The notes under the pieces were generated by a model, which saw nothing but the letters and a program-made list of their open reading frames with translations, had not been told where the DNA came from and ran no database searches. From contig NC_088916.1 in the NCBI RefSeq assembly GCF_963576675.1, forward strand, positions 50,407,001 to 50,471,000: a DNA stretch of 64,000 nt, given 5' to 3'. Source of the DNA: Euphorbia lathyris. Taxonomy: Eukaryota; Streptophyta; Magnoliopsida; Malpighiales; Euphorbiaceae. Numbering within the stretch: position 1 is the stretch's first letter; each line of letters starts with the position of its first letter. Below are positions 34,649-46,360 of this stretch, piece by piece. Made by a program: the position numbers and the translations under genes.

Positions 34649-36362
34649 AACCTCCTCGCACTTAAAACTTTACTTGTCCCCAAGTAAACTAAAAACTAAA
34701 CCCGCCATCACAAGCAAGCTAGAAAACCTCCCGGTTTGACTAGGTGCTTGACACAACTTCGAGCATCTGTAATTACATGCATTCGAAAATACAAAGTAGA
34801 GACACGATATCCAAAAGCCGCATTTCAATTATCATGGGTCATAGTTTTAAGCAAATGGACACATGTTCAATTAAACGAGTTTAAGGGGATCGCTAAGTAA
34901 AACACCTCACCATAGGTAGTTCACTCATTCACACAATTTTGGTGGCTAAAGTGTTTACTCTCGGCTTATGTTCTTGCTTAGGATTACGTTGATTTTGCAC
35001 GTTCATCCGAGTTCCTCTACTATGCTATATGACTCCAATGATATCAAAAACAACCTCTAATTGGGGTTGTAATGTGGTTAGAGGGTTAAAGGTACAACAA
35101 GGGCTAAAAGTTCTAGCGCTATAAAAACAAAGTTAAAATGGCTTTAGCAAATACGAAGTGACTCAGCTTTTTATTCATCCCTTATTATTTTCTTTTTGGA
35201 ATGTTTTCTTGAGACGTTTTTTTTTATTTTTAAGAACTGGGGAATGAAGTTCTTCCCTCTTGTTCGTCTCTTTTCTTTTTCTTTTTCTTTCTTTTTTTTT
35301 CTGTTTTTCTGTTTTTCTTTTTGGGATAGTGATGCTCATTCACTTCTTAGCCTTTTGGCTTGCTACTGAAATGCCATAAACAAAGGTAAAGCGCTAGAAG
35401 AGAGCAAAGGCTCAATTTCGAGCTTTGAAAAAACAAAGGTTAAATAGCGAACCAAGTTGTGGTTTGCAAAAACGGGTTAGAACGAAAGAAAAATCTACAA
35501 CTACAAAAATGTCGGCTCAAAGGGGCTTCTTAGAGTGGATGAAAAAGAAAAAATAAGGTAAAGAAAAAGGGTTAATTCTAATGAGGCTGATTCATCGTTT
35601 ATCATCTCAAATCATTGCATGTAGGTTCAACACAGTATTAGGTGCAAAATCTGTAATCTTCCACAAGTCAAAGCATTCACACAAAAATGTCAAGAAAAAG
35701 AGCTTTTTGATGTTCGCTTTTAGGCTCAAATTCAGCTCACAGTTCTTTGGGTTTCAATTTTGTGTTTACTAGTTTTCCCCAAACTCAAGTTTAATATCAC
35801 ATGCCTTCAATTCTTAAGTTATCTACCTAAGTAATGATTTTAACATTTCTTCAAGAGTAGGGTCTAAATGCAACTGTAGCCCATGCTTTTACAGATACAA
35901 GAGTTGTGTCCTACGCCTAAACTAGTTGTCATGCAATTTTAGATTCGGTTCTCAGCCCTCAAGTACAAATAACGAAGTTTGGATTCGAAGGAGGTTCACG
36001 GTTTTAGGTCCTAAACATGTAAAACATAAATAAAACCCGAAAAACGAAAAACTAAACTAGACACGACGCAACAAAAATTTAAAAATTATACAAATTTTTG
36101 TAAGTTTGTCTACCCTTCCTCCTCACACTTAAAATATGCAATAAGTTCCAACATTGCATCTAAAACCATCAAGCGCATGTGCAAAAAAAGTTAGGGTGGA
36201 GAAGACAACTTACTAACCAAAGTTAAAAACAGAAATCTATAATTGAAAAAAGAAAAACAAACCTAGAAAAAGTTTAATCCAAACTTGGGTTGCCTCCCAA
36301 GAAGCGCTACTTTATAATCGGTTAGCTCGACATGGAGTTCCTTCCTAGGTGTAAGCTTCTAC

Positions 36363-37307
36363 TCACGTTAGGAACTCGAAATCCTTGAGAAATAACCCGT
36401 ACCTACAAAACGGATTAAGAGCCTCTAATAAGTTTAATGAAAGCAGGAGGTCGAATTTAAACATATTATGAAAAAGTTTGGTTTGCTCCCTTTTGGATTC
36501 TCTTAGTAGGTCGAAGAGAATGAAAACTTCTGAGCATGAAGCAAACCTAAACTTTTCTAATTTTTGAGGAAAAGGTAGATGAGATACACAAGTTTTGATT
36601 TGATCTTTTATCTCTATCACATGATTTAGAATTTCAGATTTTGAACCGGAGTTGCTTACCGCGTCCGGTTCCTCACTTACCTCGAGTGATGCATGTGATA
36701 GTGGACTTGGTTCTACCTTTTTGTCATTCCTCAAAGAGATGGCTTGAGCTGATTCCCTTTGTGGGATTTCTATGTTTTCCTTTATGGTTGGGAGGGCATC
36801 TCGGGAGTGCTCTTGCATCTCATGGTTTATTTGAGCCAATTGGTTGCTCAAGTCCTTGCAAACCTCCTCATTGATTGTAAGTCGGGCTGATATTCCTTTC
36901 AAAAGGGACAGCACCTCATCTCGTGAGCTAGAGGGTTGTGGAGGAACTTGGCTTGCTTGCTCGTAAGGGAACATTCCCAATTCGTTTTCACTGTGCTTAT
37001 TAACAAACCTATTTGGAGGCCTCAGCATGTTAGGGTTCCCGTAGGACAGATTTGAGTGTTGAGGTCTCCTCCAATCACTACCATAAAAGCTGTAAGAATT
37101 GGGGTTAGAATTATACCTTTGGTGATTACCCATAAAACTTACACTTTCATTGGTGTTGAGGCTCAGTTTCGCCATCAAGATATCCATTTTCTCATTTAAG
37201 TCGGCCATGGAGGGATTGGGAGCCTCATTCTCCAGGGCATGAATGTATTGTCTTGATGGGATAGTAAACTTTTGAGCTTGCCACTCGACTTTTTCTTGCC
37301 AATTCAT
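36363..37307 (-). CDS. LARD-2 copy 1 gag-fragment ORF, 314 aa
   Basis: An intact frame from MNWQEKVEWQAQKFTIPSRQ to FLKDFEFLT. It has NPSMADLNEKMDILMAKLSL, an asparagine- and tyrosine-rich part (YNSNPNSYSFYGSDWRRPQH), a coiled-coil-like part (VCKDLSNQLAQINHEMQEHS) and an acidic tail. This resembles the C-terminal half of Athila-type gag. The retro-gag core domain and CCHC knuckle are absent. Whether it makes a protein is unknown; retention of 314 codons suggests recent loss of the rest or some selection. Confidence 0.6.
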   Translation of the reverse strand: MNWQEKVEWQAQKFTIPSRQYIHALENEAPNPSMADLNEKMDILMAKLSLNTNESVSFMGNHQRYNSNPNSYSFYGSDWRRPQHSNLSYGNPNMLRPPNRFVNKHSENELGMFPYEQASQVPPQPSSSRDEVLSLLKGISARLTINEEVCKDLSNQLAQINHEMQEHSRDALPTIKENIEIPQRESAQAISLRNDKKVEPSPLSHASLEVSEEPDAVSNSGSKSEILNHVIEIKDQIKTCVSHLPFPQKLEKFRFASCSEVFILFDLLRESKREQTKLFHNMFKFDLLLSLNLLEALNPFCRYGLFLKDFEFLT

Positions 37308-37504
37308 TGATCAGAGAATGCTGAGAAAAAGTGAAGTTCTAGCACAAAAGTTGATAAGTAACAGTATACAGATATGAACAAGTATAGAAAAGTATAAAGA
37401 AATTATATATCAACAAGTATAGACGATATAAACAAAGATATTCACAAAGGAATGCCTAAACTAACAAATCGACCTTTGGTTCGATATTGCAGAAGAAATA
37501 AATC

Positions 37505-37520
37505 CCCGGCAACGGCGCCA
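37505..37520 (-). other. LARD-2 primer binding site, copy 1
   Basis: The complement reads TGGCGCCGTTGCCGGG, a few bases after the LTR B end GCATCA on the minus strand. The second copy's site is at 42001-42016. Confidence 0.9.
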
Positions 37521-37526
37521 AAAACT

Positions 37527-39145
37527 TGATGCAGTTTCTGCGAAACCTCACTAAGGGATAAGTGTACCCCGTCGTTATCAAGTAATAAATTTCTGGTTTA
37601 AGTCCAGGTTATCGTCCACAGGATTTATTTCTGCAAGTATCAAGCTACTCGGTCTCGGATGTTATCTAGGCTTAGGGGGTTTTGAGTTTGGTTTGTTTAA
37701 TTAATCTACTCCTAGGTTGAATTATACTAATCCTAGCTAAGTTATCTAATTCTAACTAAATTATCTAAGTTATTCTACGCCTAACTAAGTTACTCTACCC
37801 CTAATTGATCTTTCATTAATGAAACTATTCGAAGGAACATGGTATGAACGATAATAATAAAGATAGATTATCAAGTCTATTGAATAGAAACCTAATCTGA
37901 GTCACTTGTATTCAAGGCGATTAACCCTACTTACCCTCCTGAGGTTCCTAGCGCGTGATTCCCTAAGGCCGAAACTAGGTCTAAGGCTCAGTAAATTGGC
38001 GCTTAATCAACTAAGAGGTCGTCAATCTCCTAGGCTCTGACTAGGTCAGATTCAGCTCGCAATATGTGCCTACTAGATTTTGGGGCTTTTGAATGAGTTA
38101 AACCAATTGAATAAAGCGTAAGACAGAGATTTGACAAATAATCATAGAACAAAACAAGAACTAAATTATTATTAAAGGCGAAGATAATTGTCACAAGATA
38201 CAATAAGTCAAGTTCGACAACTGTATCAAAGAGTACAAACAAGGAAAGATAAAAGGAGATACAAAAATCCCTTTCAGGGAACCTGTTTACTCTGCAGCCG
38301 GCGACTTAATCTTAAGGACGGACCTTGGTAATTCCTCGGTAGAAAGCTTTGAAGGAGCTTCAATGGAGGTTGAGGAAGATGGAGAGGAATTACAAGGGGA
38401 AAGCTAAAATAATTTACAAAAGCGAAAGATAGATAATTACAATGGAAAAATCCTATTTATAGACGCGTCTCGGGCCTCGTTTTGACCTATTTTCGTGTCC
38501 TAGTTGGTGTAGGAAGACGTGGGGCCGAACATGGCTTCGTGGGGGTGGAATTGGTCTTTTTGACCAATTCCCGTAGGGCTGCTCGCCGAGCAGGGAAGGC
38601 TGCTCGGCGAGCAGGGCTGCTCGCGCCGAGCAGCCCCCTGCTCGCCGAGCAGGCGCCTGGCGCCTGGCGCCCTGCTGGCGAGCAGGCCACCAGGGGCCTG
38701 CTCGGCGAGCAGAAATGGCCCGTGGGGCCCTGCTCGCCGAGCGTTTTCGCCCAAAGCATGCTCGATTCAAGCTTGATGAGTTCTATGCCCTTTTTCGTCC
38801 GAACTTACACCTGCACACGCATAAAAACTCCGAAAAACATTAGTCCAAAAGCCAAATTGATCCGTCAATCGCTTATTTTGAGCAAACGCTTCGTTTGGTG
38901 CGACTTTTGACGGACCAATTAGCTTCAAAAGATAACGGAATTCTAATATGCATGCTATTTCGGCCGTATTTGCCTAAATTGATCACAAAACGGGCTTAAA
39001 CGACGAAAAGTAAATAGAACGTTTCCAATTCCTAACTAACTCACACAAAAGCATTTAAATGCGAGAACTGCTCGCTTATTAACCAAATAACTCTAAAACC
39101 CGTCCTAAAACCGTACCCAAAGATAGGGGTTTTTGACCCCTATCA
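37527..39145 (-). repeat. LARD-2 LTR B (middle)
   Basis: 1619 bp, the longest of the three, with six or seven palindromes (38579-38743). TATA on the minus strand at 38462-38453. It serves as 3' LTR for copy 2 and 5' LTR for copy 1. Confidence 0.92.
38579..38743 (-). promoter_or_regulatory. LARD-2 LTR B palindrome array
   Basis: CTGCTCGCCGAGCAG (38579), CTGCTCGGCGAGCAG (38600), CTGCTCGCGCCGAGCAG (38617), CTGCTCGCCGAGCAG (38638), an imperfect CTGCTGGCGAGCAG (38672), CTGCTCGGCGAGCAG (38698) and a half-decayed CTGCTCGCCGAGCG (38730). They lie 117 bp or more upstream of the TATA box. LTR C has six such units (43084-43213), LTR A three (34180-34246). Confidence 0.8.
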
Positions 39146-42022
39146 AACCTCCTCGCACTTAAAACTTTACTTGTCCCCAAGTAAACTAAAAACTAAACCT
39201 GCCATTACAAGCAAGCTAGAAAACCTCCCGGTTTGACTAGGTGCTTGACACAACTTCGAGCATCTGTAATTACATGCATTCGAAAATACAAAGTAGAGAC
39301 ACGATATCCAAAAGCCGCATTTCAATTATCATGGGTCATAGTTTTAAGCAAATGGACACATGTTCAATTAAACGAGTTTAAGGGGATCGCTAAGTAAAAC
39401 ACCTCACCATAGGTAGTTCACTCATTCACACAATTTTGGTGGCTAAAGTGTTTACTCTCGGCTTATGTTCTTGCTTAGGATTACGTTGATTTTGCACGTT
39501 CATCCGAGTTCCTCTACTATGCTATATGACTCCAATGATATCAAAAACAGCCTCTAATTGGGGTTGTAATGTGGTTAGAGGGTTAAAGGTACAACAAGGG
39601 CTAAAAGTTCTAGCGCTATAAAAACAAAGTTAAAATGGCTTTAGCAAATACGAAGTGACTCAGCTTTTTATTCATCCCTTATTATTTTCTTTTTGGAATG
39701 TTTTCTTGAGACGTTTTTTTTTATTTTTAAGAACTGGGGAATGAAGTTCTTCCCTCTTGTTCGTCTCTTTTCTTTTTCTTTTTCTTTCTTTTTTTTTCTG
39801 TTTTTCTCTTTTTCTTTTTGGGATAGTGATGCTCATTCACTTCTTAGCCTTTTGGCTTGCTACTGAAATGCCATAAACAAAGGTAAAGCGCTAGAAGAGA
39901 GCAAAGGCTCAATTTCGAGCTTTGCAAAAACAAAGGTTAAATAGCGAACCAAGTTGTGGTTTGCAAAAACGGGTTAGAACGAAAGAAAAATCTACAACTA
40001 CAAAAATGTCGGCTCAAAGGGGCTTCCTAGAGTGGATGAAAAAGAAAAAATAAGGTAAAGAAAAAGGGTTAATTCTAATGAGGCTGATTCATCGTTTATC
40101 ATCTCAAATCATTGCATGTAGGTTCAACACAGTATTAGGTGCAAAATCTGTAATCTTCCACAAGTCAAAGCATTCACACAAAAATGTCAAGAAAAAGAGC
40201 TTTTTGATGTTCGCTCTTAGGCTCAAATTCAGCTCACAGTTCTTTGGGTTTCAATTTTGTGTTTACTAGTTTTCCCCAAACTCAAGTTTAATATTACATG
40301 CCTTCAATTCTTAAGTTATCTACCTAAGTAATGATTTTAGCATTTCTTCAAAAGTAGGGTCTAAATGCAACTGTAGCTCATGCTTTTACAGATACAAGAG
40401 TTGTGTCCTACGCCTAAACTAGTTGTCATGCAATTTTAGATTCAGTTCTCAGCCCTCAAGTACAAATAACGAAGTTTGGATTCAAAGGAGGTTCACGGTT
40501 TTAGGTCCTAAACATGTAAAACATAAATAAAACCCGAAAAACGAAAAACTAAACTAGACACGATGCAACAAAAATTTAAAAATTATACAAATTTTTGTAA
40601 GTTTGTCTACCCCTCCTCCTCACACTTAAAATATGCAATAAGTTCCAACATTGCATCTAAAACCATCAAGCGCATGTGCAAAAAAAGTTAGGGTGGAGAA
40701 GACAACTTACTAACCAAAGTTAAAAACAGAAATCTATAATTGAAAAAAGAAAAACAAACCTAGAAAAAGTTTAATCCAAACTTGGGTTGCCTCCCAAGAA
40801 GCGCTACTTTATAGTCGGTTAGCTCGATATGGAGTTCCTTCCTAGGTGTAAGCTTCTACTCGCGTTAGGAACTCGAACTCCTTGAGAAATAACCCGTACC
40901 TACAAAACAGATTAAGAGCCTCTAATAAGTTTAATGAAAGCAGAAGGTCGAATTTAAACATATTATGAAAAAGTTTGTTTGCTCCCTTTTGGATTCTCTT
41001 AGTAGGTCGAAGAGAATGAAAACTTCTGAGCATGAAGCAAACCTAAACTTTTCTAATTTTTGAGGAAAAGGTAGATGAGATACACAAGTTTTGATTTGAT
41101 CTTTTATCTCTATCACATGATTTAGAATTTCAGATTTTGAACCGGGGTTGCTTACCGCTTCCGGTTCCTCACTTACCTCGAGTGATGCATGTGATAGTGG
41201 ACTTGGTTCTACCTTTTTGTCATTCCTCAAAGAGATGGCTTGAGCTGATTCCCTTTGTGGGATTTCTATGTTTTCCTTTATGTTTGGGAGGGGATCTCGG
41301 GAGTGCTCTTGCATCTCATGGTTTATTTGAGCCAATTGGTTGCTCAAGTCCTTGCAAACCTCCTCATTGATTGTAAGTCGGGCTCATATTCCTTTCAAAA
41401 GGGACAGCACCTCATCTCGTGAGCTAGAGGGTTGTGGAGGAACTTGGCTTGCTTGCTCGTAAGGGAACATTCCCAATTCGTTTTCACTGTGCTCATTAAC
41501 AAACCTATTTGGAGGCCTCAGCATGTTAGGGTTCCCGTAGGACAGATTTGAGTGTTGAGGTCTCCTCCAATCACTACCATAAAAGCTGTAAGAATTGGGG
41601 TTAGAATTATACCTTTGGTGATTACCCACAAAACTTACACTTTCATTGGTGTTGAGGCTCAGTTTCGCCATCAAGATATCCATTTTCTCATTTAAGTCGG
41701 CCATGGAGGGATTGGGAGCCTCATTCTCCAGGGCATGAATGTATTGTCTTGATGGGATAGTAAACTTTTGAGCTTGCCACTCGACTTTTTCTTGCCAATT
41801 CATTGATCAGAGAATGCTGAGAAAAAGTGAAGTTCTAGCACAAAAGTTGATAAGTAACAGTATACAGATATGAACAAGTATAGAAAAGTATAAAGAAATT
41901 ATATATCAACAAGTATAGACGATATAAACAAAGATATTCACAAAGGAATGCCTAAACTAACAAATCGACCTTTGGTTCGATATTGCAGAAGAAATAAATC
42001 CCCGGCAACGGCGCCAAAAACT
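39146..42022 (-). other. LARD-2 body, copy 2
   Basis: Nearly identical to copy 1 over its whole length (2877 against 2878 bp), with scattered substitutions and the same primer site (42001-42016). Confidence 0.85.
40850..41803 (-). pseudogene. LARD-2 copy 2 gag-fragment, broken
   Basis: Same protein as at 36363-37307 but with TGA at 41383-41381 (a TCA in copy 1, just after LLKGI) and a one-base deletion near 40977 that shifts the tail. Confidence 0.85.
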
Positions 42023-43615
42023 TGATGCAGTTTCTGCGAAACCTCACTAAGGGATAAGTGTACCCCGTCGTTATCAAGTAATAAATTTCTGGTTTAAGTC
42101 CAGGTTATCGTCCACATGATTTATTTCTGCAAGTATCAAGCTACTCGGTCTCGGATGTTATCTAGGCTTAGGGGGTTTTGAGTTTGGTTTGTTTAATTAA
42201 TCTACTCCTAGGTTGAATTATACTAATCCTAGCTAAGTTATCTAATTCTAACTAAATTATCTAAGTTATTCTACGCCTAACTAAGTTACTCTACCCCTAA
42301 TTGATCTTTCATTAATGAAACTATTCGAAGGAACATGGTATGAACGATAATAATAAAGATAGATTATCAAGTCTATTGAATAGAAACCTAATCTGAGTCA
42401 CTTGTATTCAAGGCGATTAACCCTACTTACCCTCCTGAGGTTCCTAGCGCGTGATTCCCTAAGGCCGAAACTAGGTCTAAGGCTCAGTAAATTGGCGCTT
42501 AATCAACTAAGAGGTCGTCAATCTCCTAGGCTCTGACTAGGTCAGATTCAGCTCGCAATATGTGCCTACTAGATTTTGGGGCTTTTGAATGAGTTAAACC
42601 AATTGAATAAAGCGTAAAACAGAGATTAGACAAATAATCATAGAACAAAACAAGAGCTAAATTATTATTAAAGGCGAAGATAATTGTCACAAGATACAAT
42701 AAGTCAAGTTCGGCAACTGTATCAAAGAGTACAAACAAGGAAAGATAAAAGGAGATACAAAAATCCCTTTCAGGGAACCTGTTTACTCTGCAGCCGACGA
42801 CTTAATCTTAAGGATGGACCTTGGTAATTCCTCGGTAGAAAGCTTTGAAGGAGCTTCAATGGAGGTTGAGGAAGATGGAGAAGATGGAGAGGAATTACAA
42901 GGGGAAAGCTAAAATAATTTACAAAAACGAAAGATAGATAATTACAATGGAAAAATCCTATTTATAGACGCGTCTCGGGCCTCGTTTTGACCTATTTTCG
43001 TGTCCTAGTTGGTGTAGGAAGACATGGGGCCGAACGTGGCTTCGTGGGGGCGGAATTGGTCTTTTTGACCAATTCCCACAGGGCTGCTCGCCGAGCAGGG
43101 AAGGCTGCTCGGCGAGCAGGGCTGCTCGCGCCGAGCAGGCCTCTGGCGGCCTGCTCAGCGAGCAGGCATAGCTTGCTCGGCGAGCAGGCCACCAGGGCCC
43201 TGCTCGCCGAGCGTTTTCGCCCGAAGCGTGCTCGATTCAAGCTTGATGAGTTCTATGCCCTTTTTCGTCCGAACTTACACCTGCACACGCATAAAAACTC
43301 CAGAAAACATTAGTCCAAAAGCCAAATTGATCCGTCAATCGCTTATTTTGAGCAAACGCTTCGTTTGGTGCGACTTTTGACGGACCAATTAGCTTCAAAA
43401 GATAACGGAATTCTAATATGCATGCTATTTCGGCCGTATTTGCCTAAATTGATCACAAAACGGGCTTAAACGACGAAAAGTAAATAGAACGTTTCCAATT
43501 CCTAACTAACTCACACAAAAGCATTTAAATGCGAGAATTGCTCGCTTATTAACCAAATAACTCTAAAACCCGTCCTAAAACCGTACCCAAAGATAGGGGT
43601 TTTTGACCCCTATCA
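42023..43615 (-). repeat. LARD-2 LTR C (5' LTR of the array)
   Basis: 1593 bp with the same ends as A and B; six palindromes at 43084-43213 and TATA on the minus strand at 42967-42958. Abuts the GCTTC duplication. Confidence 0.92.
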
Positions 43616-46340
43616 GCTTCCAACGAAGTGACATCCTCTTGAGGTGCTTTTACACTCCAGCTTGTCTCGTCCATAGTCAACGTCAGTGTATCCAATGAGT
43701 GTGAAGTCATTTGTGTTTGGATACCATAAACCTGCATTAACTGAGCTCTGCAAATATCTGAAAATTCTTTTCACAGCTATATAGTGAGATTCCCTGGGGT
43801 CAGCTTGATATCTTGCACAGTAACATACTGAGTACTAAATGTCTAGCTTACTAGCAGTTAGATAAAGTAGAGAGCCAATCATACCTCGATATAACTTGCT
43901 ATCTACTGACTTACCTTTCTCGTCAGCGCAAAGCACAATGTCAGTACCCATTGGGGTATATATGGGCTTACATTCTTCCATATCGAATTTCTTCAATATT
44001 TCTTTGGCATATTTAGACTGACTAATGAAGATGCCATTCTTCCCTTGCTTAATTTGAAGTCCAAGGAAGAAGTTGAGTTTGCCCATCATTGACATCTCGA
44101 ACTCAGTTTGCATCTGTTTACTAAATTCCTTGCACATAGATTCATTAGTAGCACCAAAGATAATATCATCTACGTATATTTGTGCCAGCAGGGTATCTTT
44201 ACCCTTTTTCTTAATGAATAAGGTTGTGTCAGCTTTACCTCTGACATAGTTCTTGGTCAGTATGAAACTAGTCAACCTTTTGTACCAAGCATGTGGTGCT
44301 TGTTTCAGGCCGTATATGGCCTTTTTGAGTTTATAAACGCGGTTTGGAAATTTTGGATCTTCAAACCCTGGAGGCTGACTAACATATACATCTTCGTTTA
44401 TAACTCCATTAAGAAATGCACTCTTGACATCCATTTGAAATAATTTAAAGTTCATGAAGCTAGCATATGCACACAATATTCTTATAGCCTCTAACCTAGC
44501 TACGGGTGCAAAGGTCTCACCATAGTCAATGCCTTCTTGCTGACTGTAGCCCTGAGCTACGAGTCTGGCTTTGTTCCTGACTATATTACCCTGTTCATCT
44601 AGCTTATTTCGAAAGACCCATTTAGTTCCTATGGTCTTTTGATTCCTAGGTTTTGGCACTAAATCCCATACCTCATTTCTCTTGAATTGATCAAGCTCTT
44701 CTTGCATCGCATTGATCCAGAATTCATCGTGCTCAGCTTCGGTGAAGTTCTTTGGTTCATGGACTGAGACGAACGCAACATTACTGAGATATCTCCTGAG
44801 TTGATTTCTGGTCATCAGGTTGTTCTCAGCAGCATCAAGAATGGACTTTTCTAAGTGTCCTCTTGGAATTTTGATCTCTTTGGGTAGTGTTGAGTTTTCA
44901 GGAGCAAGTGTTTCAACAATCTCTGCAGTTTTAGATTGGTCAGCAAAGGTAATTTCAGGTTCGTTTTTACCTTTGGTCAGCCCGTGTAGTAATGACTCAA
45001 CGGCTCCATTTTGGTCAGCGGAAGCTGAGCATGGGTCATCTTCGGCAGACTGACTTGACTTTCCTGCAGGGTCAGTTTCATCGAACTCAACATGTACAAA
45101 CTCTTTTATGACCTGAGTTCGTTTATTGAACACCCTATATGCTTTACTGTTAGTTGAGTACCCTAGAAAGATCGCTTCGTCAGCTTTAGAGTCAAACTTG
45201 GCAAGGCTGTCTTTCGTATTGAGTATAAAACATTTACCACCAAAGGCACAAAAATATCCAATGTTGGGTTTTCGTCCTTTCCAAAGTTCATAGGGGTTTT
45301 TCTTAAGTATAGGTCTAACTAAAGCTCTATTGAGTATATAGCACGCTGTGTTGACAGCTTCATCCCAGAAATACTTTGGAAGCCTATTCTCACTCAGCAT
45401 TGTCCTAGCTATTTCGACTAAGGTTCTGTTCTTCCTCTCAACTACCCCATTTTGTTGAGGAGTTCTAGGAGCAGAAAAATTGTGGTCAATGCCGCTGACT
45501 TCACAGAATTCATTAAACTGTTGGTTTTTGAATTCTCCGCCATTATCACTACGGATGTGAGCTAATTAAGTCTTTTTCATTTTCAAGTTTTCTAATCAGT
45601 GTTGAAAACATCTCAAAGGCTTCATCCTTGCTACTCAGCACGATGACCCAAGTATACCGAGAGAAATCATCTACAATGACTAAGGAAAATCTCTTACCGC
45701 CCAAACTGAGTGGCTGGACAGGTCCGAAAAGATCCAAGTGTAGTAATTCCAATGGACGCTTGGTTGAGACAGTATTTTTACTTTGAAAAGACTTTTTGGT
45801 TTGTTTACGTTGCTGATAAGCATTGCATAATTGATCTTTCTCAAATCTAAGTTTGGGCAAACCCTCAACTATTTGCTTTCTTGCTAATTTGGCAAGGAGG
45901 TCCATGCTTACATGACCAAGTCTCCTATGCCATAGCCAGTAATTATCTTCCTTTGACACTAAGCATATATTTTTCGAAAACTTCTTTTCTAAACTCATCA
46001 TGAAGACATTGTTAACACGAGGGGCAGTTAAAATCAAATCATTTGTTTTTCCCTCAAGTATCCGACACTCATTGGCATCAAATACAACCTTTCTACCGCT
46101 GTCACACAGTTGAGCCACGCTCAATAGGTTATATTTGAGACCTCTGACTAGGGAGACTGACTCAATAGTGGGATTTTCTCCGATAGTACCTGATCCTACT
46201 ATCTTACCCTTTTTATTGTCTCCAAAACTTACATTTCCACCTCGTTATGCACAAGTGTGATGAACTGAGTTTCATCACCAGTCATATGCCTCGAGCATGC
46301 GCTGTCAATGTACCGTAGCTTTGACTTCTCCATGCACCTC
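43616..46340 (-). pseudogene. Copia-C pol (protease, integrase, RT, start of RNase H), broken
   Basis: Minus strand. Protease DSAC region near 46300 with lesions. 46124-45549 holds pre-integrase WLWHRRLGH and integrase HLDLFGPV. A one-base deletion near 45565 shifts frame, after which [15 protein letters not shown] and a 521-codon frame (45400-43835) cover the integrase end and RT with [31 protein letters not shown] and [13 protein letters not shown] at 43834-43832 precedes the RNase H start. A knuckle-like Cys in the pre-integrase motif is changed (CNAYQQRKQ). The frame is otherwise well preserved. Confidence 0.88.
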
Positions 46341-46360
46341 AGGCTCACCTGCAATTTAAA

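Larger units (their letters stand above)
34649..37526 (-). other. LARD-2 body, copy 1
   Basis: Minus-strand order: primer site (complement of CCCGGCAACGGCGCCA, 37505-37520), gag-fragment ORF 37307-36363, then about 1.7 kb non-coding with T- and CTTTTT-rich runs (35215-35320), and the polypurine tract beside LTR A. There is no protease, RT or integrase. Confidence 0.85.
33229..43615 (-). mobile_element. LARD-2 tandem array: LTR-body-LTR-body-LTR
   Basis: Three LTRs (A 33229-34648, B 37527-39145, C 42023-43615) and two bodies of about 2.88 kb, all minus-oriented. The only target duplication is at the outer ends, GCTTC at 33224-33228 and 43616-43620, so the whole array occupies one insertion site in Copia-C RNase H. 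Such trimers arise by unequal crossing-over between LTRs. Bodies and LTRs are nearly identical. No pol, so non-autonomous. Confidence 0.93.

Noticed and set aside
38482..38910. Open frames on both strands over the LARD-2 palindromes (alanine- and arginine-rich, with LLAEQ or RRAG repeats)
   Set aside because: They are translations of the CTGCTCGGCGAGCAG repeats, open in several frames at once because the repeats are GC-rich; no start context or conservation.
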